The notes: generated from the sequence alone by a model not told the origin. A DNA stretch of 33,415 bases from Burkholderiaceae bacterium (GCA_018882785.1 VERI01000017.1:1-33415); one strand, 5' to 3'. Numbered from the stretch's first letter, positions 15,799-23,787 are shown. Translations and numbers: made by a program.

Positions 15799-16820
15799 GC
15801 TGGATGACTTTCTGCGACGGGCATTTCCCTTTCGCGGTGACGGAGCAGGTTTACTACGGCTCGGCGTGGCATGAGATCGGGGAGTGGGATGGGACGACGT
15901 TTTATGATCCGGGCGATGGCTCGCTGAATCCCTCGGCTGATTCTTCTGCGGTCTTCCCGGTGACGGGGAAGTGGACGCCGTATCCGGTGGGTTTCACGCT
16001 GGAGCAGATGTGCGAGCTCTTCTGGCGGTGGCGGCATGCGAAGATGACGCTGACGAATCTCGGGGTGTTTACGCTGACGGCGGATTCGATCACGGATACG
16101 AATGAGGCGCTGGGGACTTCTGTGGCGAGTGGCTCGGCGACGGCGACGGCGGAGCTGTTGCTGAAGAGCTACACGCGGAGGAGCCGGTGGCTCGTGCCGC
16201 CGAATTTCGTCGAGCCGGACCGGCCGGAGGCTGAGCTGATCGGCAGCGGCTGGGCGGTGCGGGGGGAATACATTGTAACGGAGGGCGGGGTGGATGCGAG
16301 CTCTCTGGTGGAGCACTCGATCAAGACGAGATACTCGGCGGGGGCAACGGATTCCTCCACGGGGAGCGGCTCGGGGGTGCTGGCTGGGGCGTCGGCTGCG
16401 GTGGGGCTTGAGTTCCTGCTGCAGGCGTATTTCGCGCGGCCGTCGATCACGGATTACCCGGTGATCAAATCGGCTGGGCTGTATTGGCCGGCGCTGGATT
16501 TTTCCGGGGCCTGGGATGGAACGATCGACCGGTCTGCGAATACTGCGGGGGTGTATGACTCGAGGTTCCTGCACCGGTATGTATCGAGTTTGCTGCGATA
16601 CGACACTTATGCGGAGACGACGGATGAGCTGGAGGTGAAGGTGAAGCTGGGCTCGGGGGATGTGGATTTCGTGGTGGGTCTCTACAAGCTGGATGATTCT
16701 GTGTTTTTCGGGTCTGAGGATGTGGGGCTGTTTTCTGAGCGGCCGAAGCTGGAGATCGCGTGTGACAAGTTTTTCACTTACGGCGGGATCTATGACGAGG
16801 CCACGGGGGCGAGGATTTGA
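15795..16820 (+). CDS. Tail protein of unknown function
   Basis: This 341-residue protein has mixed strands, many aromatic residues and Ser/Thr/Gly-rich stretches (TDSSTGSGSGVLAGASAAVG). The start is GTG in a GTGA overlap with the previous stop. It is probably part of the distal tail complex in a run of tail genes with no recognisable homology. Its stop codon TGA lies inside TTTGACA, which is followed 15 bases later by the next start codon. Confidence 0.6.
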   Translation: MSWMTFCDGHFPFAVTEQVYYGSAWHEIGEWDGTTFYDPGDGSLNPSADSSAVFPVTGKWTPYPVGFTLEQMCELFWRWRHAKMTLTNLGVFTLTADSITDTNEALGTSVASGSATATAELLLKSYTRRSRWLVPPNFVEPDRPEAELIGSGWAVRGEYIVTEGGVDASSLVEHSIKTRYSAGATDSSTGSGSGVLAGASAAVGLEFLLQAYFARPSITDYPVIKSAGLYWPALDFSGAWDGTIDRSANTAGVYDSRFLHRYVSSLLRYDTYAETTDELEVKVKLGSGDVDFVVGLYKLDDSVFFGSEDVGLFSERPKLEIACDKFFTYGGIYDEATGARI

Positions 16821-16837
16821 CATCGGGCGGGGTGCAA

Positions 16838-17464
16838 ATGGACACGTTGACTTTGCCGAATGATGTGGATGTGCGGGGGACGTTCCGCGCGCGGGGTGGG
16901 ATTATCGGGATGACGCGCACGGATCTGGAGCAGGATGACTTCCAGCCGGTGCATCTGCCTCTGGAGAATTTCCGGATCTGGGATGCTTATGGCTCGCTGG
17001 TGGGGTCTGCGGCTGCGGATGATCTGGGGATCACGGCGGGGGCTTTTGGCACGGGGTGCCCTTACCTGACAGCGGGGGATCTGAAGGCTGCGGGGGCGAC
17101 GACCCGCCGGGCGCGGACGACGGCGCGGCTGCCGCTGGAGTATGTGAGCGGGCAGAGTGTGCGGATCGTCGTGACAGCGGGGATGCTGACGACGGCTGCG
17201 GATGGCTCTTGCACGGTGGATGTGGAGGCTTACCTGGTGGCGGGGGACACGACGAAGTCGGGCTCGGACCTGGTGACGACTGCGGCGCAGTCGATGAACT
17301 CGACGGCTTTCTCGGATCTGAATTTTGAGCTGTCGGCGTCGACTCTGGATGCTGGCGCGGTGCTGGACATCCGGATCTCGATTTCCTGCACGGATGCTGC
17401 GACGGCGACGGCGGTGACGCCGGCGATCGCGGATGTGATGCTCTCGGTGGATGTGAAGGGCTGA
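16838..17464 (+). CDS. Tail protein of unknown function, strand-rich
   Basis: This 208-residue protein has a first segment MDTLTLPNDVDVRGTFRARGG that resembles the start of phage structural proteins placed before fibres. A Thr/Ala-rich beta domain follows, ending in MLSVDVKG. The reading frame goes back to 16817, but ATG 16838 is preceded by TTTGACA with a 15-base gap and sits in TGCAAATGGAC. That matches the internal start predicted at 4638 base for base over the shared part, so I prefer it. Confidence 0.65.
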   Translation: MDTLTLPNDVDVRGTFRARGGIIGMTRTDLEQDDFQPVHLPLENFRIWDAYGSLVGSAAADDLGITAGAFGTGCPYLTAGDLKAAGATTRRARTTARLPLEYVSGQSVRIVVTAGMLTTAADGSCTVDVEAYLVAGDTTKSGSDLVTTAAQSMNSTAFSDLNFELSASTLDAGAVLDIRISISCTDAATATAVTPAIADVMLSVDVKG

Positions 17465-17468
17465 CGAC

Positions 17469-18035
17469 ATGGAGCTGTTCCTGAACAAGCAGTCGAGGCT
17501 TTTCCAGAGGAGCATCACTTCGACAGCTCAGGTGGCTTCGCTGACGTTTTCTCGCCGTGACCGGCTGGTGATCCCGGTGACTTATGTGGAGGATGGTGTG
17601 GGGGTCTCGCTGGGTGCGGGGGCCTCGGGGATCCTGGGGATCAAGTCGGCTTTCGGGGAATCCTACCTGGCGGCGGCGCTGACGTGGTCGGCGGGGACGG
17701 CTCCGGCGTATGAGTTTGACCTGAATCTGAACACCTCCGCGATGGAGGCGGCTTTTTCGGATGATCCGGATACGGTGGAGGCGACGCTGCAGGTGCGGGC
17801 GACTTTCGGGGACGAGATCCTGCGGTCGGTGAATCTGCCGGTGACGATCACGAACTCGACGGTGATCGGGGATGAAACGGCGCCGACGGCGCTGCCGGAT
17901 CTGGCGGGCTGGGGGAATACGAAGTTCCGCTTCGGGGCGACGGGGGAGCCGGAGTTCTACAACACGGCGCTGGCGGCCTGGTGCCGGCTGACGTTTGCGG
18001 GGGATCCGCCGCAGGCGACGTGGACAATGTTATGA
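17469..18035 (+). CDS. Tail protein of unknown function before the fibre
   Basis: This 188-residue protein is mostly beta (DRLVIPVTYVEDGVGVSL, EATLQVRATFGDEILRSVNLPVTI). Its C-terminal segment around WGNTKFRFGATGEPEFYNTALAAWCRLTF looks like the short modules found at the base of tail fibres. That suggests it attaches or caps the fibre encoded next. The stop overlaps the fibre start as ATGATG. I do not recognise a named family. Confidence 0.6.
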   Translation: MELFLNKQSRLFQRSITSTAQVASLTFSRRDRLVIPVTYVEDGVGVSLGAGASGILGIKSAFGESYLAAALTWSAGTAPAYEFDLNLNTSAMEAAFSDDPDTVEATLQVRATFGDEILRSVNLPVTITNSTVIGDETAPTALPDLAGWGNTKFRFGATGEPEFYNTALAAWCRLTFAGDPPQATWTML

Positions 18036-20074
18036 TGAAACGTGCAAACATTCTCTTCGCGACGCTCTGGCTGGGCCTGATTGCTGCGCTCTTCGGCCAG
18101 ACGGTTTACAAATCTCTCACGCTCTCGGAGAACGGGACGGTGGTGGCGCCGACGAATTTCTGGGCGACGAATGCGGCCTCGAATCGTGCATCGCTCGGAC
18201 TCGCCACAGTGGCTACGTCTGGCAACTACAACGACCTCACCAGCAAGCCGGTGACGGGGGTTTCTTCTGTGGCTGGAAAATCCGGCGCAGTGTCGCTGGA
18301 CATCACGGATGTTTCCAGCCTCGCGACGGTCCTGGGAAACAAGGAGAATGCAATCACGGGCGGGACCTATCTCCAATACTGGCGCGGCGATAAGACCTGG
18401 GCGACTCTGCCGACGAACTACGCGCCCGCCACGGGTAGCACGAATTACGCGACGGCGGCGCAGGGCGTCCTCGCGGGAACGGCGCTGCAGCCTGGGGCGA
18501 GCTGGACAAATATCTCTGGTCTCGGAACGGCGGCGACGAATGCGGCGGCGGCTTTTGCTCCCGCCTTTGGTAGCACGAACTATGCGCCGATGGCAGGTTC
18601 AACAAATATTCGCACAGTCGGAACGATCACGAATGGGTCCTGGCAGGCCGCGACGGTGGGGCTGGCTTATGGCGGAACAGGGGCCACAAATGCAAAGGGT
18701 GCGGTGGATCAATTCCGGGCTGAACAGCCTACTGTCCCTGCGCTTAAACGCATCACGTCTCGACTGGTAGCTGGCAACTCGGACACGATTGGATTGGTCG
18801 GTGACTCCACATCCTCCTCATCGGATAAATGGTGGTATCAAACTCTGTCTGCAATCGGGTCCTATGTCGGATCGAATTTGCGAGTCGTCGAGCGGATCAA
18901 CACTGACGGAACTGGAGTCGGATGGACTGAAAATGTGATCCAGGCGGGGCTGGGTGAGCCGTATGTGATGTCTCCATCTGGCGGAACGAATCGCAGTGTC
19001 GGAATCTCTGATGGACCTCTGACGCTCACAGGGGATTTGGATTTGCGATTCCGAATTGGAATCGACTCGTGGGTCGCCGGACTCGGCGGCGGTGGATATT
19101 TGCTGTGCCAATACAATAGCCCAACAAACAGGACGATCTTTCTCACTCTTGGTCAGGGTGGGTCCTACAACAACATCCTGCTGGAGGTATACGATCAGAC
19201 AAACACCCTCCGGCAATACTTTTTTAACGGGCAGTTCAACTCCACGAATTTCCCGGCCGGAACAACAAAATGGCTCCGCATCACGCTGGACGCAGACAAT
19301 GGCGCGAGCGGATCGACGGCTAAGGCATACGTCTCAACTGCGCAGGCCAGCGAGGGGGCTAGTTGGACGCAGATCGGGAGCAATGCAACGGTTGGAGCCG
19401 TGATCACTGGCTACACCGCGACGCTTGGGAATCCGATGGAGGTTCTTGGAAGGCAAACGGTTTCACTGCTGACTGACGTTAAACTCTACCGAGCCGAAAT
19501 TCGCTCCGGTGGAATTGGAGATAATTATCCGGTCCAAAATATCCAGGCCCCGCATCGGTGGAATTTCAACTACACGGCCACTAGCCAGGTGAAGCCGTTC
19601 GACCGCCCAACTCTCTGGGTTATCTCTGACAGCCAAAGCGGCGCGGCGCTGGCTGGATTTACAGGATCAAATGCAAGCCTGACCGTTCCTGATTTTGGTC
19701 AGACTGCCTACTTGATTTCGTTTGGATACAATGACGGGAATCTCGTCGGGAAGACTTGGTGGGATTCTCTGAACACGGCAAAATCGATGATTTTAGCACG
19801 CCTTCCTACCTGCGCGATTGTGCCGGTCTCTCAGCCGTGCAAGCGGACAGACCAGCAAGACTACACGCAGACGCGCGTTCGCTCGCTCGATTCAGCGGTC
19901 TGGGGAGAAAATATCGGCAAGGGATACATTCCTGCATTGGAGGCATTCATGGCTGCGGTCTCTGCGGGAACTCCTCTCACTGACCTTGTGAGCAGCGATG
20001 GCACACATCCAACTGCCGCTGGATACACGCTCTGGAAGGAGACTGCGCTGCGGTCGTTCGGCATCAAGCCATGA
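18032..20074 (+). CDS. Tail fibre or tailspike with SGNH/GDSL esterase domain
   Basis: This 680-residue protein probably binds the host surface and removes acetyl or other ester groups from a surface glycan. Residues 40-230 hold fibre-like repeats (SGNYNDLTSKP, ATGSTNYATAAQG, STNYAPMAGSTN, VGLAYGGTGATNAKGAV). An SGNH fold follows: GDS at about 256, GYND at about 564 and DGTHPT at about 656, with a beta sandwich, possibly lectin-like (roughly 330-490), inserted. The N-terminus MMKRANILFATLWLGLIAALFGQ looks like a signal peptide or membrane anchor, which is unusual for a fibre. From about 18700 onward the DNA is visibly lower in GC than the tail genes before it, so the receptor-binding part was probably acquired by transfer. 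Confidence 0.85.
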   Translation: MMKRANILFATLWLGLIAALFGQTVYKSLTLSENGTVVAPTNFWATNAASNRASLGLATVATSGNYNDLTSKPVTGVSSVAGKSGAVSLDITDVSSLATVLGNKENAITGGTYLQYWRGDKTWATLPTNYAPATGSTNYATAAQGVLAGTALQPGASWTNISGLGTAATNAAAAFAPAFGSTNYAPMAGSTNIRTVGTITNGSWQAATVGLAYGGTGATNAKGAVDQFRAEQPTVPALKRITSRLVAGNSDTIGLVGDSTSSSSDKWWYQTLSAIGSYVGSNLRVVERINTDGTGVGWTENVIQAGLGEPYVMSPSGGTNRSVGISDGPLTLTGDLDLRFRIGIDSWVAGLGGGGYLLCQYNSPTNRTIFLTLGQGGSYNNILLEVYDQTNTLRQYFFNGQFNSTNFPAGTTKWLRITLDADNGASGSTAKAYVSTAQASEGASWTQIGSNATVGAVITGYTATLGNPMEVLGRQTVSLLTDVKLYRAEIRSGGIGDNYPVQNIQAPHRWNFNYTATSQVKPFDRPTLWVISDSQSGAALAGFTGSNASLTVPDFGQTAYLISFGYNDGNLVGKTWWDSLNTAKSMILARLPTCAIVPVSQPCKRTDQQDYTQTRVRSLDSAVWGENIGKGYIPALEAFMAAVSAGTPLTDLVSSDGTHPTAAGYTLWKETALRSFGIKP

Positions 20075-20244
20075 ACCAAGACGCTCTGAAATCTCTTTTC
20101 TCATCAGCAACGGCGCTAGTGGCAGCGATTGCCGGATGGCAGGAACAGGCGCAATTCTGGGTTTCCATTTGCAGTAGTGCGGTGGCGATCATCGGCGCGG
20201 TCATCTCGATCTGCTACGCGGTGCGCGGGAGGAAGGATAAATGA
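20071..20244 (+). CDS. Holin-like small membrane protein
   Basis: This 57-residue protein has the holin layout: a short N-terminus, one hydrophobic stretch (LFSSATALVAAIAGW), a turn with polar residues, a longer membrane segment (WVSICSSAVAIIGAVISICYAV) and a basic tail RGRKDK. It is linked by four-base ATGA overlaps to the fibre gene upstream and the next membrane gene. A holin would form the membrane lesion that releases the endolysin encoded at 21147. I infer the role from topology and position, not from sequence similarity. Confidence 0.7.
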   Translation: MNQDALKSLFSSATALVAAIAGWQEQAQFWVSICSSAVAIIGAVISICYAVRGRKDK

Positions 20245-20672
20245 GCCGGGCGGGATACTACACGCGGCTTTTCCTCTACGTGGCGCTGAATGTGCTGACG
20301 TTTGCGGACCAGAGCTGGGAGACGGCGGCGGCGGATCCGGGGAGGTTCGCGGTGCGGGTGGCGCTGGCGGCGATCATTGCCTGGCGGGCTTTCATCGACC
20401 AGAGCGTGCGTGTGGCGGGGCCGGTGGCGCCGGGCGCGGCTGCGAAGGTGGCTGTGTTGCTGGTGTTCCTGGGCTTTGCGGCGCTGGGGGTGGCTTTGCT
20501 GGGTGGCTGCGCTGGGTATGACCGGGACTACCGGGCGGAGGTGGACCCGTGCTCGAGGTCGGCTTTTGCGGGGGTGAGTATTCACCCGGGCTCGGGGTCG
20601 CGGACGTTCTCGGGGGGGATACGGTTCTCGGCGTGGAATGAGGATCTGGCGCCGGCGTGGAGGGACAAATGA
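20241..20672 (+). CDS. Membrane protein with lipobox-like segment, lysis cassette
   Basis: This 143-residue protein has two N-terminal hydrophobic segments (LFLYVALNVLTFA and VRVALAAIIAWRAF) with the phrase AFIDQS often seen in phage-encoded membrane proteins. A third follows (VAVLLVFLGFAALGVALLGG), directly before Cys-Ala-Gly. The LLGGC sequence resembles a lipobox, so the C-terminal 50 residues could be an outer-membrane lipoprotein moiety such as a spanin, fused to a holin-like part. That reading is speculative; a plain three-helix membrane protein fits too. Four-base overlaps link it to both neighbours. Confidence 0.6.
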   Translation: MSRAGYYTRLFLYVALNVLTFADQSWETAAADPGRFAVRVALAAIIAWRAFIDQSVRVAGPVAPGAAAKVAVLLVFLGFAALGVALLGGCAGYDRDYRAEVDPCSRSAFAGVSIHPGSGSRTFSGGIRFSAWNEDLAPAWRDK

Positions 20673-21160
20673 TACGGGTGATGTCGGATTTCCGATACAC
20701 GGCGGACAATCCGCGGTATCGGTTCCTCTTGCTGGAGGATGTGACGGTGGATACGGGGCTGGAGCTGGGGGTGCATACCTTCCATGATGCGGCGGGGGTG
20801 CGCCGGGTGTCGCTGTGTGGCTCGCTGTGGACGGTGCATGCGGGGTATGCCTGGGATGGGTGCTCGCCGAAGTGCCGGATCGCGGGCCGGTGGGTGGGGA
20901 CGCCGGATTTCGAGGCTTCGCGGCTGGCTTCGCTGATTCATGACACGGGCTATCAATTCCTGGGGACGGCGTGTTTCCCGCTGCGTCGGCATGATGTGGA
21001 TTGTCTCTTTGGGCACATCATCGCGCGGGATGGGCGGCATGTGGCTGCGGCGATGGTGTATGCGGGGGCTGTGTGGCTTTTTGGGGGGATCCATCGCGGG
21101 CTGGGCTCGGTGCTGACGCGGCGGAAAAAGACAACGTGCTTCTATCATGGAACCAAATAA
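20669..21160 (+). CDS. DUF1353-like phage protein
   Basis: This 163-residue protein looks like the DUF1353 family, small proteins found near phage lysis genes. The matching features are a domain with the AGYAWDGCSPK turn, the FEASRLASLIHDTGYQFL helix with a His-Asp pair, and RHDVDCLFGHII. The function in the family is unknown; the His and Asp residues suggest a metal site or enzyme. I chose ATG 20669, overlapping the previous stop as ATGA, over GTG 20657. The gene overlaps the endolysin start by 14 bases. Confidence 0.75.
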   Translation: MIRVMSDFRYTADNPRYRFLLLEDVTVDTGLELGVHTFHDAAGVRRVSLCGSLWTVHAGYAWDGCSPKCRIAGRWVGTPDFEASRLASLIHDTGYQFLGTACFPLRRHDVDCLFGHIIARDGRHVAAAMVYAGAVWLFGGIHRGLGSVLTRRKKTTCFYHGTK

Positions 21161-21581
21161 TAACGAACGGATCTACGCGGCTGCGGCGAAGCATATCGGG
21201 GAGAAGGAAATCCCGGGGAAGGCGAGTAATCCGCTGATCCGGGGTTGGATCAAGCTGGCTGCTAAGTGGCTGGAGCAGGATGACAGCTCGACGCCGTGGT
21301 GCGGGTGCTTCCGTGGCGCGGTGGGTCTGGCGACGGCGACGGGGGTGCCGCCGGAGCACTACCGGGCGAAGAACTGGCTGCTGTGGGGAACGGGGGTGCA
21401 TACGATCCGTGAGGCGCTGAAGGGTGACACGGTGGTGCTGGTGCGCAAGGGGGGCTTCCATGTGGGGATCCTGGACCGGGTGGCGGGGGAATACATCTAC
21501 TTGCTGGGGGGTAACCAGGGGGATGCGGTGTCGATCGCGCGCTTCCCGGTGGGGCAGATCGAGGGGATCCGGCGGGGGTAA
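21147..21581 (+). CDS. Endolysin, NlpC/P60-like amidase or peptidase (TIGR02594 type)
   Basis: This 144-residue enzyme should cut peptidoglycan cross-links or amide bonds during lysis. It has the family signature: the KEIPGKASNPLIRGW start, a catalytic Cys52 in STPWCGCF, and a catalytic His105 in GGFHVGIL followed by LLGGNQGDAVSIARFP. The length is typical of single-domain phage versions, with no separate cell-wall-binding domain. There is no signal peptide, so release depends on a holin, encoded at 20071. The gene overlaps the DUF1353-like gene by 14 bases. Confidence 0.88.
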   Translation: MEPNNNERIYAAAAKHIGEKEIPGKASNPLIRGWIKLAAKWLEQDDSSTPWCGCFRGAVGLATATGVPPEHYRAKNWLLWGTGVHTIREALKGDTVVLVRKGGFHVGILDRVAGEYIYLLGGNQGDAVSIARFPVGQIEGIRRG

Positions 21582-21585
21582 TGCT

Positions 21586-22596
21586 ATGAAAACGAAAAAG
21601 TGGGCACACATCGAGCGCGACATCCGCTCAACTGAGCACGCCAAGGTGGTGGCTGGGCTGGAGAGCCAACTGGCTCACTACCGAGACCAGGTAGCCGATC
21701 TGGAAGGCCGCCTGGCGGTGGCGCTGCAGCTCTCGAAATCCAAGCCCCGGCCGCGGGCTTTCGGCATCCCGGAGTCTGACCGATCGGAGGCCGTAGCGGT
21801 GGCGCTGGCGAGCGACTGGCATGTGGAGGAAACGGTGGAGGGGGTGTCTGTGAATGGGCTGAATGAGTTCAATCTCGCGATCGCGGACGAGCGGATCGCC
21901 AAGTTCTTCCGCGGTGTTTCCCGACTCACGGAGATCGAGCGGCATGGGGCGGACATCTCGACTTGCCTGTTGTGGCTGGGCGGGGATCTGATGACGGGAT
22001 TCATCCACGAGGAACTGGCGGAGACGAATGGCCTCACGCCGACGCAGACGATCCTCTGGCTGCAGGACCGGCTGCTGGCGGGGATCGAGGCGCTGGCGGC
22101 GGACTTCGAAAATCTGCTGGTGGTGACCTCCTACGGGAACCACGGCCGCACTACGAAAAAGCCCCGCCATGCTACGGGTGCAGCGAACTCTTACGAGTGG
22201 ATGCTCTACCGACTGCTGGAGGGCCGCACGGCCCATCTGCCGCATGTGCAGTGGCAGGTGGGGGAGAGCTACCACAACATTGTGGAGGTCTACGGACGCA
22301 CGATCCGATTCCACCATGGGGACGGGCTGAAATACCAGGGCGGGATTGGCGGGCTCACGATCCCGGTGGAGAAGGCGATCGCGAGCTGGAACAAATCGCC
22401 GATCAAGGCGGATCTGGATGTCTTCGGGCACTGGCACACGCAGATGCAGAGCCCGAAGTTCTGCGCGAACGGCTCGCTGATCGGCTACAACGCGTATGCG
22501 ATCAGCATCAAGGCGGCTTACGAGCCGCCGCAACAGACTTTCTTCCTGTTCGACCGCGCGCGCGGCCGCACGATGACGACGCCGATCACTCTCTAA
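21586..22596 (+). CDS. Calcineurin-like metallophosphoesterase
   Basis: This 336-residue protein belongs to the metallophosphoesterase superfamily, which uses two metal ions to hydrolyse phosphodiesters or phosphomonoesters. The metal-binding motifs appear in order: ASDWH at about 75, GGD at about 133, GNHGR at about 185 and GHWHTQ at about 281. A short coiled coil (ESQLAHYRDQVADLEGRLAVALQ) precedes the domain. The target might be DNA, a nucleotide or a cyclic signalling nucleotide; nothing decides this. I chose ATG 21586, since the longer frame from 21424 only covers the endolysin gene in another frame. Confidence 0.88.
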   Translation: MKTKKWAHIERDIRSTEHAKVVAGLESQLAHYRDQVADLEGRLAVALQLSKSKPRPRAFGIPESDRSEAVAVALASDWHVEETVEGVSVNGLNEFNLAIADERIAKFFRGVSRLTEIERHGADISTCLLWLGGDLMTGFIHEELAETNGLTPTQTILWLQDRLLAGIEALAADFENLLVVTSYGNHGRTTKKPRHATGAANSYEWMLYRLLEGRTAHLPHVQWQVGESYHNIVEVYGRTIRFHHGDGLKYQGGIGGLTIPVEKAIASWNKSPIKADLDVFGHWHTQMQSPKFCANGSLIGYNAYAISIKAAYEPPQQTFFLFDRARGRTMTTPITL

Positions 22597-22600
22597 TCCT

Positions 22601-22993
22601 ATGGCTAAGTGGAAAACCATCGTTGAAAAGCACCAGCGTGAAAGCTACCGCTGGCCCGCTGGCTGGGATAGCCGGGAAAAAGTCGCCGCCGAGCTGGAGT
22701 GCTCTCCGGACCGCGTGGCTTCTCTGCTGGCGCCGGGGATCAAGGCCGGAACGATCGAATCTCGACCGATCCGCGTGTGGGATGATGCCCAGCGCCGGGT
22801 GGTGACGGTGATCGGGTATCGCCAGGTGCCGCGGCCGGGTGCTGCGGATGGCGGAGACGGCTCTGATCTCTCCCGTGTGATGGCGGTGATCCGCCGCTAC
22901 CCTGGCGCCAGCGCATCTTACATCCGCGACCGCGTGCCGAAGGACATCCGCGCGAAGTATCCCGCGCGTGAGGTGGCAAAGCTGATGGCATGA
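22601..22993 (+). CDS. Putative DNA-binding protein with two helix-turn-helix-like segments
   Basis: This is a 130-residue basic protein. Residues 22-50 (WDSREKVAAELECSPDRVASLLAPGI) read like a helix-turn-helix. The C-terminal part (LSRVMAVIRRYPGASASYIRDRV) reads like a second winged helix, with a Gly/Asp-rich linker between. The assignment as DNA-binding is inferred from the pattern. It sits four bases after the phosphoesterase gene and overlaps the next gene as ATGA. It could be a late regulator or a packaging-related protein. Confidence 0.6.
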   Translation: MAKWKTIVEKHQRESYRWPAGWDSREKVAAELECSPDRVASLLAPGIKAGTIESRPIRVWDDAQRRVVTVIGYRQVPRPGAADGGDGSDLSRVMAVIRRYPGASASYIRDRVPKDIRAKYPAREVAKLMA

Positions 22994-23268
22994 ATGTGCT
23001 GGAGACGGCGATGGAGATCACGTCGGGGGCCCGGCGGGAGGATTATGACCGGGCGACTCCGAATCACGTGCGGATCGCGCGGCTGTGGAATGCGTATCTG
23101 GAATCCCGGGCTGTGCCGGATGCAGCGCTGAGCCCGCTGGATGTCTCGCACATGATGATCTTGCTGAAGCTGGCGCGGGCGTGCCACCGGCCGACGCCGG
23201 ATACCTACGTGGACATAGCCGGCTACGCGCGGATCTCTGCGCAGATCGCGGGGTTCGAACCGGAATGA
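22990..23268 (+). CDS. DUF6378-like phage protein
   Basis: This 92-residue protein resembles the small phage family described as DUF6378: an acidic start with a GARREDYDRATPNHVRIARLW pattern, then LSPLDVSHMMILLKLARACH, then DTYVDIAGYARI. The Asp and Glu residues and the DIAGYA ending are characteristic of that family as I recall it; its function is not established. It overlaps both neighbours by four bases (ATGA). Confidence 0.7.
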   Translation: MNVLETAMEITSGARREDYDRATPNHVRIARLWNAYLESRAVPDAALSPLDVSHMMILLKLARACHRPTPDTYVDIAGYARISAQIAGFEPE

Positions 23269-23564
23269 GCGGCCGCACGCGCCTGGTGGAAAAGAAGCTG
23301 GGCCGCGAGGCGGCGCATGGGATGTATGTGGAGGGCACAAATGTGCTCTATGTGGACCCTCGCCAGCGGGAGAAACAAAGACTGATGGTGACGCTGCATG
23401 AGTGGATGCACCGGCATGATCTGGCGAGCGCTGATGCGCACGCACGAATGGAGGACGGGGATGAGGCGGCGGGCCGGGCTATCGAGGAGGCGGATGTGGC
23501 GGACCACTCTCGCGATCTGGCGGATCTGCTGTGGCGGCTGGGGTATCGGAGGGTGAGGCTCTGA
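23265..23564 (+). CDS. Small HExxH protein, possible metallopeptidase
   Basis: This 99-residue protein contains HEWMHRHD (His45, Glu46, His49), the HExxH zinc-binding and catalytic signature, after a strand GTNVLYVDPRQREKQRLMVTL. Acidic residues in the C-terminal half (EEADVADHSRDLADLLWRLG) could supply a third zinc ligand. Short phage proteins of this type are thought to be zinc peptidases or inactive metal-binding relatives. The substrate is unknown. I chose ATG 23265, which overlaps the previous stop, over the much longer frame from 23085. It converges with the minus-strand regulator gene 30 bases away. Confidence 0.65.
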   Translation: MSGRTRLVEKKLGREAAHGMYVEGTNVLYVDPRQREKQRLMVTLHEWMHRHDLASADAHARMEDGDEAAGRAIEEADVADHSRDLADLLWRLGYRRVRL

Positions 23565-23593
23565 GAAGAGGGAAAAGCGGAAAGCGGAAAGGC

Positions 23594-23779
23594 TCAGGGC
23601 CGGCTGGCGGGGCGCTTCCGGGTGCGGCGCTGCGGGGTGGTGGTGCTGGCGGCGCGGAGATCCTCGGTGATGAGGAGGCGGACGTAGTTTCCAAAGGATC
23701 TGCCGAGGGCGGCGGCGCGGGCCTGGCCGGCGGCGCGGATGTCGTCGGGGATCCGGATGGCTGTCTGCTTCATCTTCAT
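23594..23779 (-). CDS. Ribbon-helix-helix regulator (CopG/Arc-like)
   Basis: This is a protein of about 61 residues with the ribbon-helix-helix pattern: a short strand KQTAIRIPDD, then helix A (IRAAGQARAAALG) and helix B (SFGNYVRLLITEDLRAA), then a basic tail. Such proteins bind DNA as dimers and usually repress their own promoters. A consensus-like promoter containing an 18-bp palindrome lies directly upstream (23796-23813). I chose the ATG at 23779 because the predicted transcription start lies only a few bases upstream, so the RNA would be nearly leaderless. Starts at 23788 and 23797 are possible. Confidence 0.8.
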   Translation of the reverse strand: MKMKQTAIRIPDDIRAAGQARAAALGRSFGNYVRLLITEDLRAASTTTPQRRTRKRPASRP

Positions 23780-23787
23780 TGAGGGCA

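Noticed and set aside
23246..23263. GGGGTTCGAACCGG, resembling a tRNA T arm
   Set aside because: It lies inside the end of a coding gene, TTCGAA is simply palindromic, and no acceptor or anticodon stem can be drawn around it.
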